The position numbers were made by a program, and so were the translations under genes. Shown here in pieces: positions 1 to 12,665 of a stretch of 64,000 nt of DNA; position 1 is the first letter of the stretch, and each line of letters begins with the position of its first letter. Source of the stretch: JAGWAJ01 sp965215155 (lineage in GTDB: Bacteria > Acidobacteriota > Vicinamibacteria > Vicinamibacterales > UBA8438); assembly GCA_965215155.1 (NCBI GenBank), contig CBDCCY010000004.1:310001-374000 (forward strand), read 5' to 3'. The notes below the pieces were generated by a model. It was not told the origin of the DNA. It worked only from the letters and a program-made list of their open reading frames with translations, and did not search any database.

Positions 1-2163
<2,163 letters not shown>

Positions 2164-2181
2164 GGAAGGGACTCGCGCGGG

Positions 2182-4818
<2,637 letters not shown>

Positions 4819-4949
4819 TCGCTTCCGTTGGCCCGGCCGCCCAGGAGCGCCCTTGGACGTGCCGGTGAAGCCGAGTGGAACGGGAAGCCGACGTCCGCCC
4901 CCGCGGGGGTGCGCCGGCGAGCTAACGGTCGCTCGGGCTGCCAGCGCGG

Positions 4950-6071
4950 CTAGACCCGCATCGGCATGATGACGTAGGTGTACTCGCAGCCGTCCGCGCC
5001 CACCGGCTGCATGACGGCCTGGCTCATCTCGTCGCGGAACTCCAGGCCTACGCTGTCCGTGTCGGCCGCACCGAGAAAATCCGTGACGTATTGGGCGTTG
5101 AAGCAGATCTGCAGCGCGCCGCCGGCGTACTCGACCTCGAGCGCCTCCTTGGCCTCGCCCACCTCGGGGCTGCTCGACCTCACCTCGACCGAATTCGTGT
5201 CGATCTGGAAGCGGATCGCGCGAGAGCGCTCGCTCGAGAGCAGCGCCACCCGCCGGACCGCCCGCAGCAACCGATCCCGCTCGAACTCGATCCGCTTGTC
5301 GTTGCCCTGCGGGATCACCCGCTCGTAGGCGGGGAACTGCGCGTCGATCATCCGCGAGATCAGGTGTCGGCCGTCGATCTCGAAGAAGAGATGGTTCTCG
5401 GTGAACTCGCAGGTCACGTCGCCCTCGCCGTCGGACAGGAGCCGCGCGAGCTCGCCGAGCGTCTTCTTCGGAAGTATCGCGCGCTGCTCCCCGCCGGCGG
5501 CCTCGCTCTCGTCCGCCCCGCGCGGCGCCGCGGCCAACGCCAGCCGGTGACCGTCCGTGGCGACCAGCGTCATGCGGCCCTCGGCCAGGATCAGCAACGC
5601 CCCGTTGAGGAAGTAGCGCGTGTCCTCGCCGGTGATCGCGAACTGCGTCTTCGCCACCATCTCGCCGAGCGCCGCACGCGGCAGCACCGCCGACCATCCG
5701 GCACCGGGCTCCGGGACCGTCGGGAAGTCCTCGCGCGGCAACGTCTGCATCCGCGAGTCGAACTGCGCGGCCGCCAACTCGACCGCCCCCTTCGGGCCCT
5801 GCTGGATCCGGATCTCGGTCTCCGGCAGGGCCCGCACGATCTCGAAGAGCTTCTTCGCGGGGATGGTCAGCGACCCCGGCTCGCTGATCTCCGCCGCGCA
5901 CCGGCTGCGGAGACCCACTTCGAGATCGGTCGCGAGCATCTGCAGGCCGCCGTCCCCGTTCGCCTCGAGCAGGACGTTCCCCAGGATCGGGATCGTGGAC
6001 TTGCGCTCGACGATTCCCTGGAAGAGCTGCAGCTCGCGAAGCAGGTCGCTCTGTCGAACGCTGAGTTCCAT
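4950..6071 (-). CDS. dnaN: DNA polymerase III beta subunit (sliding clamp)
   Basis: The 373-residue protein is the ring-shaped processivity clamp that tethers the replicative polymerase to DNA. The N-terminus (MELSVRQSDLLRELQ) and the C-terminus (YVIMPMRV, matching the usual MPM(R/K) ending) are both canonical, and the length matches the family norm of about 370. It sits between dnaA (upstream) and gyrB (downstream), the classical origin-proximal order, but recF is absent. A perfect TATAAT -10 box lies about 80 nt upstream on the same strand. Confidence 0.97.
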   Translation of the reverse strand: MELSVRQSDLLRELQLFQGIVERKSTIPILGNVLLEANGDGGLQMLATDLEVGLRSRCAAEISEPGSLTIPAKKLFEIVRALPETEIRIQQGPKGAVELAAAQFDSRMQTLPREDFPTVPEPGAGWSAVLPRAALGEMVAKTQFAITGEDTRYFLNGALLILAEGRMTLVATDGHRLALAAAPRGADESEAAGGEQRAILPKKTLGELARLLSDGEGDVTCEFTENHLFFEIDGRHLISRMIDAQFPAYERVIPQGNDKRIEFERDRLLRAVRRVALLSSERSRAIRFQIDTNSVEVRSSSPEVGEAKEALEVEYAGGALQICFNAQYVTDFLGAADTDSVGLEFRDEMSQAVMQPVGADGCEYTYVIMPMRV

Positions 6072-6153
6072 GGGGGCGGCAACCTCGGGTCTACGAGCCG
6101 GGTGACCCGTCGCCGGGGATCGTGAAGGTCACTGCTCAAGGAAAGAACGTTCA

Positions 6154-6159
6154 ATTATA
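6154..6159 (-). promoter_or_regulatory. Putative dnaN promoter -10 element
   Basis: Read on the minus strand this is a perfect TATAAT inside an AT-rich island of an otherwise very GC-rich region. A start near 6147 would leave a leader of about 76 nt before dnaN. No good -35 hexamer is visible at the right spacing. Confidence 0.45.
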
Positions 6160-6405
6160 CAAGAACCAGAAACTCTGTGAGCATGTGGGCCCTGCTCCTA
6201 AGACGCTGGATAGCAACGACTTCCGAAGCGGCGACCTGTGGAGGGCGGCCGTGGACGGACGGTCGATCCGGGGCCGGCGGGAGATATCCACACCCCGTTC
6301 GCGGGACGTCCAGAGCAGGCTTGTGGATGCGGACCGGAAAGCTCGACGGCGCGGGCGCACGGACGCCCGGCGGCGTGACGGGCGCCCCGGTCCGGCGGGC
6401 CGCGG
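6160..6405. other. dnaA-dnaN intergenic region with weak DnaA-box-like sequences
   Basis: This is the upstream part of the 334-bp gap between dnaA and dnaN. It holds ATATCCACA at 6284-6292 (one mismatch from TTATCCACA) and an inverted TGTGGATGC at 6322-6330 (two mismatches). These could be auxiliary DnaA sites. The cluster between dnaA and rpmH is denser and better placed, so this is treated as secondary. No gene is seen. Confidence 0.35.
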
Positions 6406-7767
6406 TCACGAGGGCCGGCGGCGCGGGAACGAGTCCATGAAGCCGGCGATGAGGTCGTTGAACGCCCGGTCGTTCTTGCGGCGGTTCTCGATCGTGCGGA
6501 TGGAGTGGATGACGGTGGTGTGGTGCTTGCCGCCGAAGCTCTTCCCGATCTGGGGCAGCGACGCGTTCGTCAACTGCTTGCACAGGTACATGGCGACCTG
6601 CCGCGGCAACGCGACGGCGCGCGAGCTGTTGCGCGACTTGAGCTCGCTGACGCGCATCTGGTAGTGCCGGGCGACGAACTCCTGGAGGGTGTCGATGGTG
6701 AAGGCCCGGTCGCCGCCGAGCGTGTCGCGCAGGACGTCCTGCGCCAGGGAGAGATCGATCTTGCGCCCGGTCAGCGACGCGTAGGCGATGAGACGGATCA
6801 GGGAGCCCTCGAGCTCGCGCACGTTCGACTTGTTGCGGCCCGCGATGAAGAGCGCCACGTCGTCGGGCAGGGGCACGGCCTCGGCGCCGGCCTTCTTCTT
6901 GAGAATGGCGACCTTCGTTTCGAGATCCGGGGGCTGGATGTCGACGATCAGCCCCCACTCGAACCGCGACCGGAGGCGCTCGGCGAGGGCCGGGATGTCG
7001 TGCGGGGGGCCGTCGCTGCTGATGACGATCTGCTTCTGGGCGTCGTACAGGGAGTTGAACGTGTGGAAGAACTCGGTCTGCGTTCCCTCCTTGCCGGCCA
7101 GGAACTGGATGTCGTCCATGAGCAGCACGTCGATGTTCCGGTACCGCTCGCGGAAGCTGAGCACGCGCTTGTGCTGAACCGCGTTGATCATCTCGTTCAT
7201 GAAGCGCTCGGACGAGATGTAGGTCAGCTTGAGCCCGGGCATGCGGTCCAGCAGGTACTGGCCGATCGCGTGCATCAGGTGCGTCTTGCCGAGTCCCACG
7301 CCGCCGTACAGGAACAGCGGGTTGTAGGAGCGGGACGGCGCCTCGGCAACGGCGATGGAGGCCGCGTGCGCGAACTGGTTCGACGGGCCGACGACGAAGG
7401 ACGAGAACGTGTAGCGCGGGTTCAGGACTCCTGCGGGAGTCGGAGCTGCGTCCGGGGACGCCGGCGGCGCGACGGGGCCCGGTGCGTCAGGCGGTGCTGC
7501 CTCGAGCGGAGCCGGGGGGCCCTCCGGATCGTCGATGACGAAAGCGATCTGCACACCGCCGCGCTCGACCTCGCTCGCCGCCTCGGAGATGAGGCCGGCG
7601 TAGTGCTTGGCGAGCCAGTCGCGGCAGAGGAGGCTCGGGACGCGGATGGTGACCTTCTCGCCCTGGTCCGCGATCAGCGCGGTCGGCTGGAACCAGGTGC
7701 GGAAGCTGCGCTGGTCGATCTTGGTTTCGATGCGTGACAGGACTTGGATCCAGACGTTGCCTAGCAT
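6406..7767 (-). CDS. dnaA: Chromosomal replication initiator protein DnaA
   Basis: The 453-residue initiator binds DnaA boxes and melts oriC. Domain I begins with WIQVLSRIETKIDQRSF. A Pro/Ala-rich domain II linker is at about 90-125. The AAA+ domain carries Walker A GGVGLGKTHLMHAIG (about residue 155) and Walker B LLMDDIQFLAG. Domain IV ends with the DnaA-box recognition motif FGGKHHTTVIHSIRTIE. The ATG at 7767 was chosen because it aligns with the family N-terminus; a GTG at 7818 would add 17 unconserved residues. It reads leftward, away from the candidate origin. Confidence 0.96.
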   Translation of the reverse strand: MLGNVWIQVLSRIETKIDQRSFRTWFQPTALIADQGEKVTIRVPSLLCRDWLAKHYAGLISEAASEVERGGVQIAFVIDDPEGPPAPLEAAPPDAPGPVAPPASPDAAPTPAGVLNPRYTFSSFVVGPSNQFAHAASIAVAEAPSRSYNPLFLYGGVGLGKTHLMHAIGQYLLDRMPGLKLTYISSERFMNEMINAVQHKRVLSFRERYRNIDVLLMDDIQFLAGKEGTQTEFFHTFNSLYDAQKQIVISSDGPPHDIPALAERLRSRFEWGLIVDIQPPDLETKVAILKKKAGAEAVPLPDDVALFIAGRNKSNVRELEGSLIRLIAYASLTGRKIDLSLAQDVLRDTLGGDRAFTIDTLQEFVARHYQMRVSELKSRNSSRAVALPRQVAMYLCKQLTNASLPQIGKSFGGKHHTTVIHSIRTIENRRKNDRAFNDLIAGFMDSFPRRRPS

Positions 7768-7893
7768 TGGCGTGAAGGCCCCGCGACGGTCCGCTGGTGT
7801 ACACGAAGGGGATCTCACCGTTGGCGGCGGTGCTCCGCCCCGGCCCGCAAGTCAGTTCTGCCGTACCTACCCCACTTCCGCAGAGGCGCACGA

Positions 7894-7926
7894 ATTTCCA
7901 CAAGAATCTTCCACAGGTGTGGAAAA
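7894..7926. promoter_or_regulatory. Cluster of three DnaA-box-like sequences
   Basis: ATTTCCACA (7894-7902) and TCTTCCACA (7907-7915) are on the plus strand. TGTGGAAAA (7918-7926) reads TTTTCCACA on the minus strand, one mismatch from the E. coli consensus TTATCCACA. The inverted close spacing suits cooperative DnaA binding, for origin function and possibly dnaA autoregulation. Confidence 0.6.
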
Positions 7927-8018
7927 CTGCCTCGGGGTGCCCCTGCATGATCCGCAGACCGGCGACTCTAGCACATCGGATCCCGCCAGACAATCCTGTA
8001 ATCTTCTACCATGAGGCT

Positions 8019-8034
8019 CATATAACCTTATATG
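8019..8034. other. AT-rich inverted repeat, possible DNA unwinding element
   Basis: CATATAA and TTATATG form perfect 7-bp arms around CC. This is the most AT-rich spot in the candidate origin and could be a duplex-unwinding element or part of the dnaA promoter, since TATAAG and TATATG both read as -10-like on the minus strand. Confidence 0.4.
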
Positions 8035-8107
8035 CTGAGAGTGAGAACAGCCTTCGGAACGCTCCGGAGCGCGGAACCCGCGTAATCCGGCCCTCCTCCA
8101 TCGGTGA

Positions 8108-8137
8108 TTGACAGCCGTTCCGGCCCTCCGATACGAT
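8108..8137 (+). promoter_or_regulatory. rpmH promoter (TTGACA-N18-TACGAT)
   Basis: A perfect -35 TTGACA (8108-8113) and a -10 TACGAT (8132-8137) are separated by 18 bp. They predict a start near 8144, 27 nt before the rpmH ATG. It probably drives the rpmH-rnpA-yidD-yidC block. Confidence 0.65.
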
Positions 8138-8170
8138 GGGCGTTTCGATCCACGGTGGAGTTGTCGGATC

Positions 8171-8308
8171 ATGAAGCGCACGTATCAGCCGAACCGTCGC
8201 CGTCGCCGTCGCACGCACGGCTTCCGGAAGCGGATGAGCGCGAAGGCGGGGCAGCGGGTGCTGAAGCGTCGGCGCGCCAAGGGGCGTCAGCGAATCGCCG
8301 TTCGGTGA
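8171..8308 (+). CDS. rpmH: 50S ribosomal protein L34
   Basis: This is the 45-residue, very basic L34 protein of the large ribosomal subunit. It begins with the invariant MKRTYQPN and continues with the family pattern RRRRTHGFRKRMS and GQRVLKRRRAKGR. A GGAG ribosome-binding site lies at 8157-8160. A longer in-frame start at 8108 was rejected because the promoter -35 box lies there. It is the first gene of the rightward block from the origin. Confidence 0.98.
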   Translation: MKRTYQPNRRRRRRTHGFRKRMSAKAGQRVLKRRRAKGRQRIAVR

Positions 8309-8327
8309 CCACGCCGTCACGCGGCCC

Positions 8328-8669
8328 GTGCAACACCGTCTGGCCCGGCGCGAGCGGATACGGCGGCGTGCGGAGTTCCAGCGAGTCCAGCGGAACGGGG
8401 TTCGGAGTCGGGGACGCTACCTGACGCTGTTCACCCTGCCGAACGGGATGGACGTGGCCCGGCTCGGCATCATTGCGACGCGGCGCGTCGGCGGCGCCGT
8501 TCGGCGGAACCGGGCGAAGCGGCGCGTCCGGGAGCTGTTCCGCCACCGGAAGGGCCGGCCCGGCATCGACACGGTTGTGCTCGTGCGTCCCGTCGTCCCC
8601 GATGTTCCCATCGACGCCCTTGAGGCCGACTACCGGCGAACGCTCCGCAATGCGAGCGGTTCGCGCTGA
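8328..8669 (+). CDS. rnpA: Ribonuclease P protein component
   Basis: This 113-residue basic protein is the cofactor of RNase P, which matures tRNA 5' ends. The start is GTG. The family signature GAVRRNRAKRRVRELFR (the RNR motif region) is present, after an N-terminal segment of the usual LARRERIRRRAEF type. It follows rpmH by 19 bp and overlaps yidD by 20 bp, the standard rpmH-rnpA-yidD-yidC arrangement. Confidence 0.96.
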   Translation: MQHRLARRERIRRRAEFQRVQRNGVRSRGRYLTLFTLPNGMDVARLGIIATRRVGGAVRRNRAKRRVRELFRHRKGRPGIDTVVLVRPVVPDVPIDALEADYRRTLRNASGSR

Positions 8670-8952
8670 CGTTCCGCGGCACTGGGTGCGCGCGGTGCCG
8701 GCGCGAGTCGCGTTGGGGCTCATCAGGATCTACCAGTGGGTCCTCTCGCCGTTGTTCGCCGGGTCGTGCCGCTTCGTGCCCTCCTGCTCGGCGTACGCCG
8801 CGGAGGCCGTCGAGCGCCACGGCGCGGCGCGTGGCCTCTGGCTGGCGGCGCGCCGGCTTGCGCGGTGTCACCCTCTGTGCCGTGGCGGACTGGACCCGGT
8901 GCCGGACGCCCGCGTAGCCAGCCGGCCGACTCCACTCCCATCCGATCGCTGA
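8650..8952 (+). CDS. yidD: Membrane protein insertion efficiency factor YidD
   Basis: This 100-residue protein is of the YidD family, small membrane-associated proteins that assist YidC-dependent insertion. The core shows LIRIYQWVLSPLFAGSCRF, then the Cys-containing PSCSAYAAEAVERHG, and CHPLCRGGLDPVP, as in the family. The ATG at 8650 lies inside the end of rnpA (overlapping start). yidC follows 10 bp downstream. Confidence 0.92.
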   Translation: MRAVRADVPRHWVRAVPARVALGLIRIYQWVLSPLFAGSCRFVPSCSAYAAEAVERHGAARGLWLAARRLARCHPLCRGGLDPVPDARVASRPTPLPSDR

Positions 8953-8962
8953 GCCGAGACCG

Positions 8963-10783
8963 ATGCAGCGCAGGGTCCTTCTGGCCTTCTTCCTGTCGTT
9001 CGTAGTGCTGTACGCCTACCAGGCGCTGTTCGTGCCGACACCCCCGAACCGCGGGGCGCCGGGGGGACTCCCGCCCGCGGGCGACGTCGCGCGCCCGTTC
9101 CCGGCGGACGAGCCTGCCGCCACGGGAGGCGCCGCAACGGGGATCGGCTCGATCGCCGACCCGACACCTCCTCCGGTCGCGCCCCCGGCCGAGGCGGCGG
9201 TGCCGGAGGGGGAGCCGGTGACCGCCGCGGCCGCCGTCGAGTCGATCGTCGTCGAGAGCGACGCGCTGCGGGCCGTGTTCACGAACCGCGGGGCGGCCCT
9301 GGTCAGCTGGGAGCTCCGGGACTATCTCGATGAGATCAGCGGGGAGCCGGTCGATCTCGTGCCGCGGGAGTTGCCCGCCCAGGAGCCGGCGCCGTTCAGC
9401 GTAGCGTTCGCCGACCCCGCCCTGACGGCGCGCGCGGCCGCCGGGCTCTACCGCGCCAGCGCCGGCACGCTGCGGATCAGGGATCGCGCCGAGACCCTCG
9501 CATTCGAGTTCGAGGACGCTGGCGGCCTGCGGGTGCGCAAGGAGTTCCGCTTCGATCCGGCCGCGAACCCGTTCGTCGTGACCGTCTCGGTCGACGCCGC
9601 CCTGTCGGGGCAGCCGCTCGTGCCGATCATCCGCTGGGGACCTGCGCTCGGCGGCGTGGAGTCGAGCAGCAGCGGGCTGGCGTATCGGGTCGGACCGCGG
9701 GGAGTGATGTACGGCCGCGTCCAGCAGGACGGCACGCTCTCGGAGGAGGAGGTCGAACGGCCGGATGCGTCCGACGTCACCGGCCGGCCGACCTACGAGG
9801 GCCTGCTGCGGTTCGCGGGCGTCGACAACCACTACTTCCTGGCGGCCGCGTTGCCCGGCAACGCCGAGACGGTCGTCAGGTACCGGGCCGTGCCGCTGCC
9901 GCCCCTCGAGCTCGACGGCGACGCACGGGAACTGATGGCGTTCGATGTCGTGCTGCCCGGGTCGGCGCCGGACATCGATCTTCCGTTCTTCCTCGGCCCG
10001 AAGGACTTCGAGATTCTCGAGGCGGCGCATCCCGCCCTGGTCCGCTCCCTCGACTTCGGGTGGTTCGCCTGGCTGGTCGTGCCGCTCCATCGATCGCTGA
10101 CGTGGGTCCACGACTACGTCGGCAACTGGGGCTGGGCCATCATCGTCCTCACCATCCTGATCAACCTGGTCATCCTGCCACTGCGCCACAAGAGCGTCGT
10201 TTCGATGCGCAAGATGCAGGAGCTGCAGCCGGAGATGAAGGCGATTCAGGAGCGCTACAAGCACCTGAAGGCCTCCGATCCCGAGAAGCAGAAGATGAAC
10301 CAGGAGATCATGGCGTTGTACCGCGAGCGCGGCGCCAACCCGGCGAGCGGCTGCCTCCCGATGCTGCTCACGATGCCGGTCCTGTTCGCCTTCTACCGCC
10401 TGCTGTCGCTCTCCATCGAAATCCGCGGCGAGCCGTTCGTCGGTTGGATCACCGACCTGTCGCAGGCCGATCCGTTCTACGTAACGCCGATCGTCATGGG
10501 TGCGACCATGGTGCTGCAGCAGAGGATGACGCCGACCCAGGCGGACCCGATGCAGCAGCGCATCATGATGATGATGCCGGTGATGTTCACTTTCATGTTC
10601 ATCTTCGCTCCGAGCGGGCTGGTCCTCTACTGGCTGACGAGCAACGTCTTCGGCATCGGGCAGCAGGTTGCGACGAACCGCATCATCGGGCCGCCGAAGG
10701 TGCGCACCGTACGGCCGCCGGCGGAGCGCCGGGTGCCGGCGGCCCGCCGCGCCCGCAAGACCGGCCAGAGCAAGGACTCGTAG
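8963..10783 (+). CDS. yidC: Membrane protein insertase YidC
   Basis: This 606-residue inner-membrane insertase and chaperone acts alone or with Sec. An N-terminal membrane segment (residues 4-22) is followed by a Pro/Ala-rich linker, a large periplasmic beta-domain to about residue 350, and the conserved Oxa1-type bundle. The bundle shows WGWAIIVLTILINLVILPL, the KMQELQPEMKAIQERYK cytoplasmic helix and the ANPASGCLPMLLTMPVLFAFY region. The length fits Gram-negative-type YidC with a periplasmic domain. The tail is basic (RRARKTGQSK). Confidence 0.97.
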   Translation: MQRRVLLAFFLSFVVLYAYQALFVPTPPNRGAPGGLPPAGDVARPFPADEPAATGGAATGIGSIADPTPPPVAPPAEAAVPEGEPVTAAAAVESIVVESDALRAVFTNRGAALVSWELRDYLDEISGEPVDLVPRELPAQEPAPFSVAFADPALTARAAAGLYRASAGTLRIRDRAETLAFEFEDAGGLRVRKEFRFDPAANPFVVTVSVDAALSGQPLVPIIRWGPALGGVESSSSGLAYRVGPRGVMYGRVQQDGTLSEEEVERPDASDVTGRPTYEGLLRFAGVDNHYFLAAALPGNAETVVRYRAVPLPPLELDGDARELMAFDVVLPGSAPDIDLPFFLGPKDFEILEAAHPALVRSLDFGWFAWLVVPLHRSLTWVHDYVGNWGWAIIVLTILINLVILPLRHKSVVSMRKMQELQPEMKAIQERYKHLKASDPEKQKMNQEIMALYRERGANPASGCLPMLLTMPVLFAFYRLLSLSIEIRGEPFVGWITDLSQADPFYVTPIVMGATMVLQQRMTPTQADPMQQRIMMMMPVMFTFMFIFAPSGLVLYWLTSNVFGIGQQVATNRIIGPPKVRTVRPPAERRVPAARRARKTGQSKDS

Positions 10784-10795
10784 TGGGAGTGGGCT

Positions 10796-11249
10796 GTGGC
10801 AAGCGATCTCGACGCTCGGATGGCAAGCTTCCTGCGTGACGTCGGAGCCGCCATGGGCCTGGCTCTCGAGGTCGCGGTCGAGCCGATCGAGGACGGGACC
10901 CGCATCACCGTGGCCGGGAAGGGCTGCGACATCCTCCTGCAGCGGCGCGCGGCGGGGCTCGACGCGCTGCAGCACGTCGTGAACACCGCCTTCCGGCGCG
11001 AGCATCCGTCCCGTCATATCGTGGTCGACTGCCTCGACTACCGGAAGAACAAGGACTCGGAGCTGCGGGAGACGGCCCGGCTGCTGGCCGAGCGCGCGCG
11101 GACCACCGGGGAGCCACAGGAGATTGGGCCGCTCAACCCCTACGCGCGGCGGATCGTGCACCTCGCGGTCGCCGAGGACCCCGGCGTCACCTCGGAGAGC
11201 GTCGGGGATGCCTTCATGAAAGGCCGTCGTCATCTCCGCGTCCGGCTAG
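10796..11249 (+). CDS. jag: Jag/KhpB RNA-binding protein (KH-R3H), frameshifted at the 3' end
   Basis: This is a KH plus R3H RNA-binding protein that in other bacteria partners with KhpA; it lacks a Jag N-terminal domain. The KH-like part is at about 40-75 and the R3H motif NPYARRIVHLAVAEDPGV at about 117-134. The start is GTG, 12 bp after yidC. The genuine ending appears shifted: after GDAFMK the read frame continues GRRHL and runs on to 11545, whereas removing one G from the GG at 11222-11223 restores AVVISASG and a TAG at 11247-11249. The coordinates give that restored end. The core domains are unaffected. Confidence 0.85.
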
Positions 11250-11286
11250 GGGCGCGCCGCGGCCGGCGCAGCTTCCGGCGGTTCCG

Positions 11287-12653
11287 GTGCTCGCCACCGA
11301 CGACACCATCGTGGCCCTCGCAACGCCCCCCGGCCCGGGTGGCATCGGGGTCGTCCGGCTCAGCGGCCGCCGAGCCCGGTCCATCGCCGGCGCGATGCTG
11401 GGCACCGGCGTGCCCCTCGCGCCGCGCCGCGCCAGCCTGCGGCGGATCGCGGACGCCGCCGAGGGCGGGCGTCATGTCGACCGCGTCGTGGCCACGTACT
11501 TCCCACGGCCGGGGTCCTACACCGGCGAGGACGTCGTCGAGCTGAGCGGCCATGGGAGCCCGGTCCTGTTGCGCCGGACATCGCAATCGACGCCGGTGCA
11601 CGGCTGGCGCAACCGGGCGAATTCACGTTCCGGGCCTTCCTGAACGGGCGCCTCGACCTCGTCCAGGCCGAAGCGGTCGCCGACCTCGTGGACGCCGTGA
11701 CGCCGCTCCAGGCGCGCGTCGCCTTCGAGCAGCTCGAGGGCGGGGTGTCCGCGGCGGTGGCCGACATCGACCGGACGCTCTTCGAGCTCATCGCGCGCCT
11801 CGAGGCGTCGATCGACTTCCCCGACGAGGGCTACCACTTCATCGACGCGGGCGCGGCGAGCGCCGAGCTGCGGGCGCTGGTCGGGCGTATCGAGGCCGTG
11901 CTGCGGGGCGCCCGCCACGGGCGCCTCGTGCGGGAAGGGGGCCGGGCGGTCATCCTCGGCACCCCCAACGTGGGCAAGTCGACGCTCTTCAATCGCCTGC
12001 TGGGGATGCCGCGCGCCATCGTCACCGGCGTCGCCGGCACTACGCGGGACCTGCTGACCGAGACGCTCGACGTGGACGGCATCCCGGTGACGCTGGTCGA
12101 CACGGCCGGCATGCGCGACAGCGCCGATGCCGTCGAAGCCGAGGGCGTGCGCCGGGCGCGCGGGGCGATCGACGCGGCGGCGCTGGCCGTCGTGGTGCTC
12201 GACCGGTCCGTGCCGCTCGCTCCCGACGATCTCCGGCTCCTCGCCGACACGAGCCGGACGCCGCGGGTGATCGTGGTCAACAAGATCGACCGGCCGGCGT
12301 CCTGGGGTGCCGGCGACCTGGCCGCGGCCGGGGTGGAGGATGCGGGGATCCAGGTCTCACTGCTCGATGAGGGCGGGGCGCAGCCCGTCCGCGACGCCGT
12401 CGCGCAGGCCTTGCTGCGCGGCGGCGCCCCGGAGGACACGCCCGTGGTGTCCAACCTCCGACACGTCACGCTGCTCGACACGGCCGCCACCGCCCTCGGC
12501 CGCGCCGCCGCGGCGGCGATGGAAGGGGCGGCGGAGGAACTCGTGCTGGCCGACCTCCAGGCGGCGGGCGCCGCGCTGGAGGAACTCTCCGGCAAGCGGG
12601 CGCCGAACGCCGTCCTGGAGCGCATCTTCGAGCGGTTCTGCATCGGCAAGTGA
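11287..12653 (+). pseudogene. mnmE: tRNA modification GTPase MnmE (one frameshift in this sequence)
   Basis: MnmE works with MnmG to place the cmnm5 modification on wobble uridine. The N-terminal formyl-folate-binding half (ATDDTIVALATPPGPGGIG, GEDVVELSGHG) reads in one frame from the GTG at 11287. At about 11577, after SPVLLRR, the frame shifts, and the expected DAGARLAQPGEFTFRAFLNG continues in the next frame. All later motifs are intact: G1 GTPNVGKSTLFNR, DTAGMRDS, NKID and the C-terminal FCIGK. One missing G restores a 455-residue protein, close to the E. coli length. A sequencing or assembly indel is as likely as a real mutation. Confidence 0.9.
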
Positions 12654-12665
12654 GGGCAGCAGGCG

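Larger units (their letters stand above)
7768..8107. other. Candidate chromosomal origin oriC (dnaA-rpmH intergenic)
   Basis: This gap lies between divergent dnaA and rpmH. It has three DnaA-box-like sequences within 33 bp and a nearby AT-rich inverted repeat, in a genome where such composition is rare. All genes to the left for 7.8 kb read left and those to the right read right, as expected of leading-strand genes either side of an origin. The rpmH-dnaA gap is the origin in many bacteria. The exact boundaries are not determinable from sequence alone. Confidence 0.7.

Noticed and set aside
4819..5901. N-terminal extension of the gyrB frame into dnaN
   Set aside because: The extension runs out of frame through dnaN and has no GyrB similarity; ATG 4818 starts the conserved protein.
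6160..6405. dnaA-dnaN gap as the main origin
   Set aside because: Its DnaA-box-like sequences are fewer and more diverged than those in the dnaA-rpmH gap, and the coding-direction flip is on the other side of dnaA.
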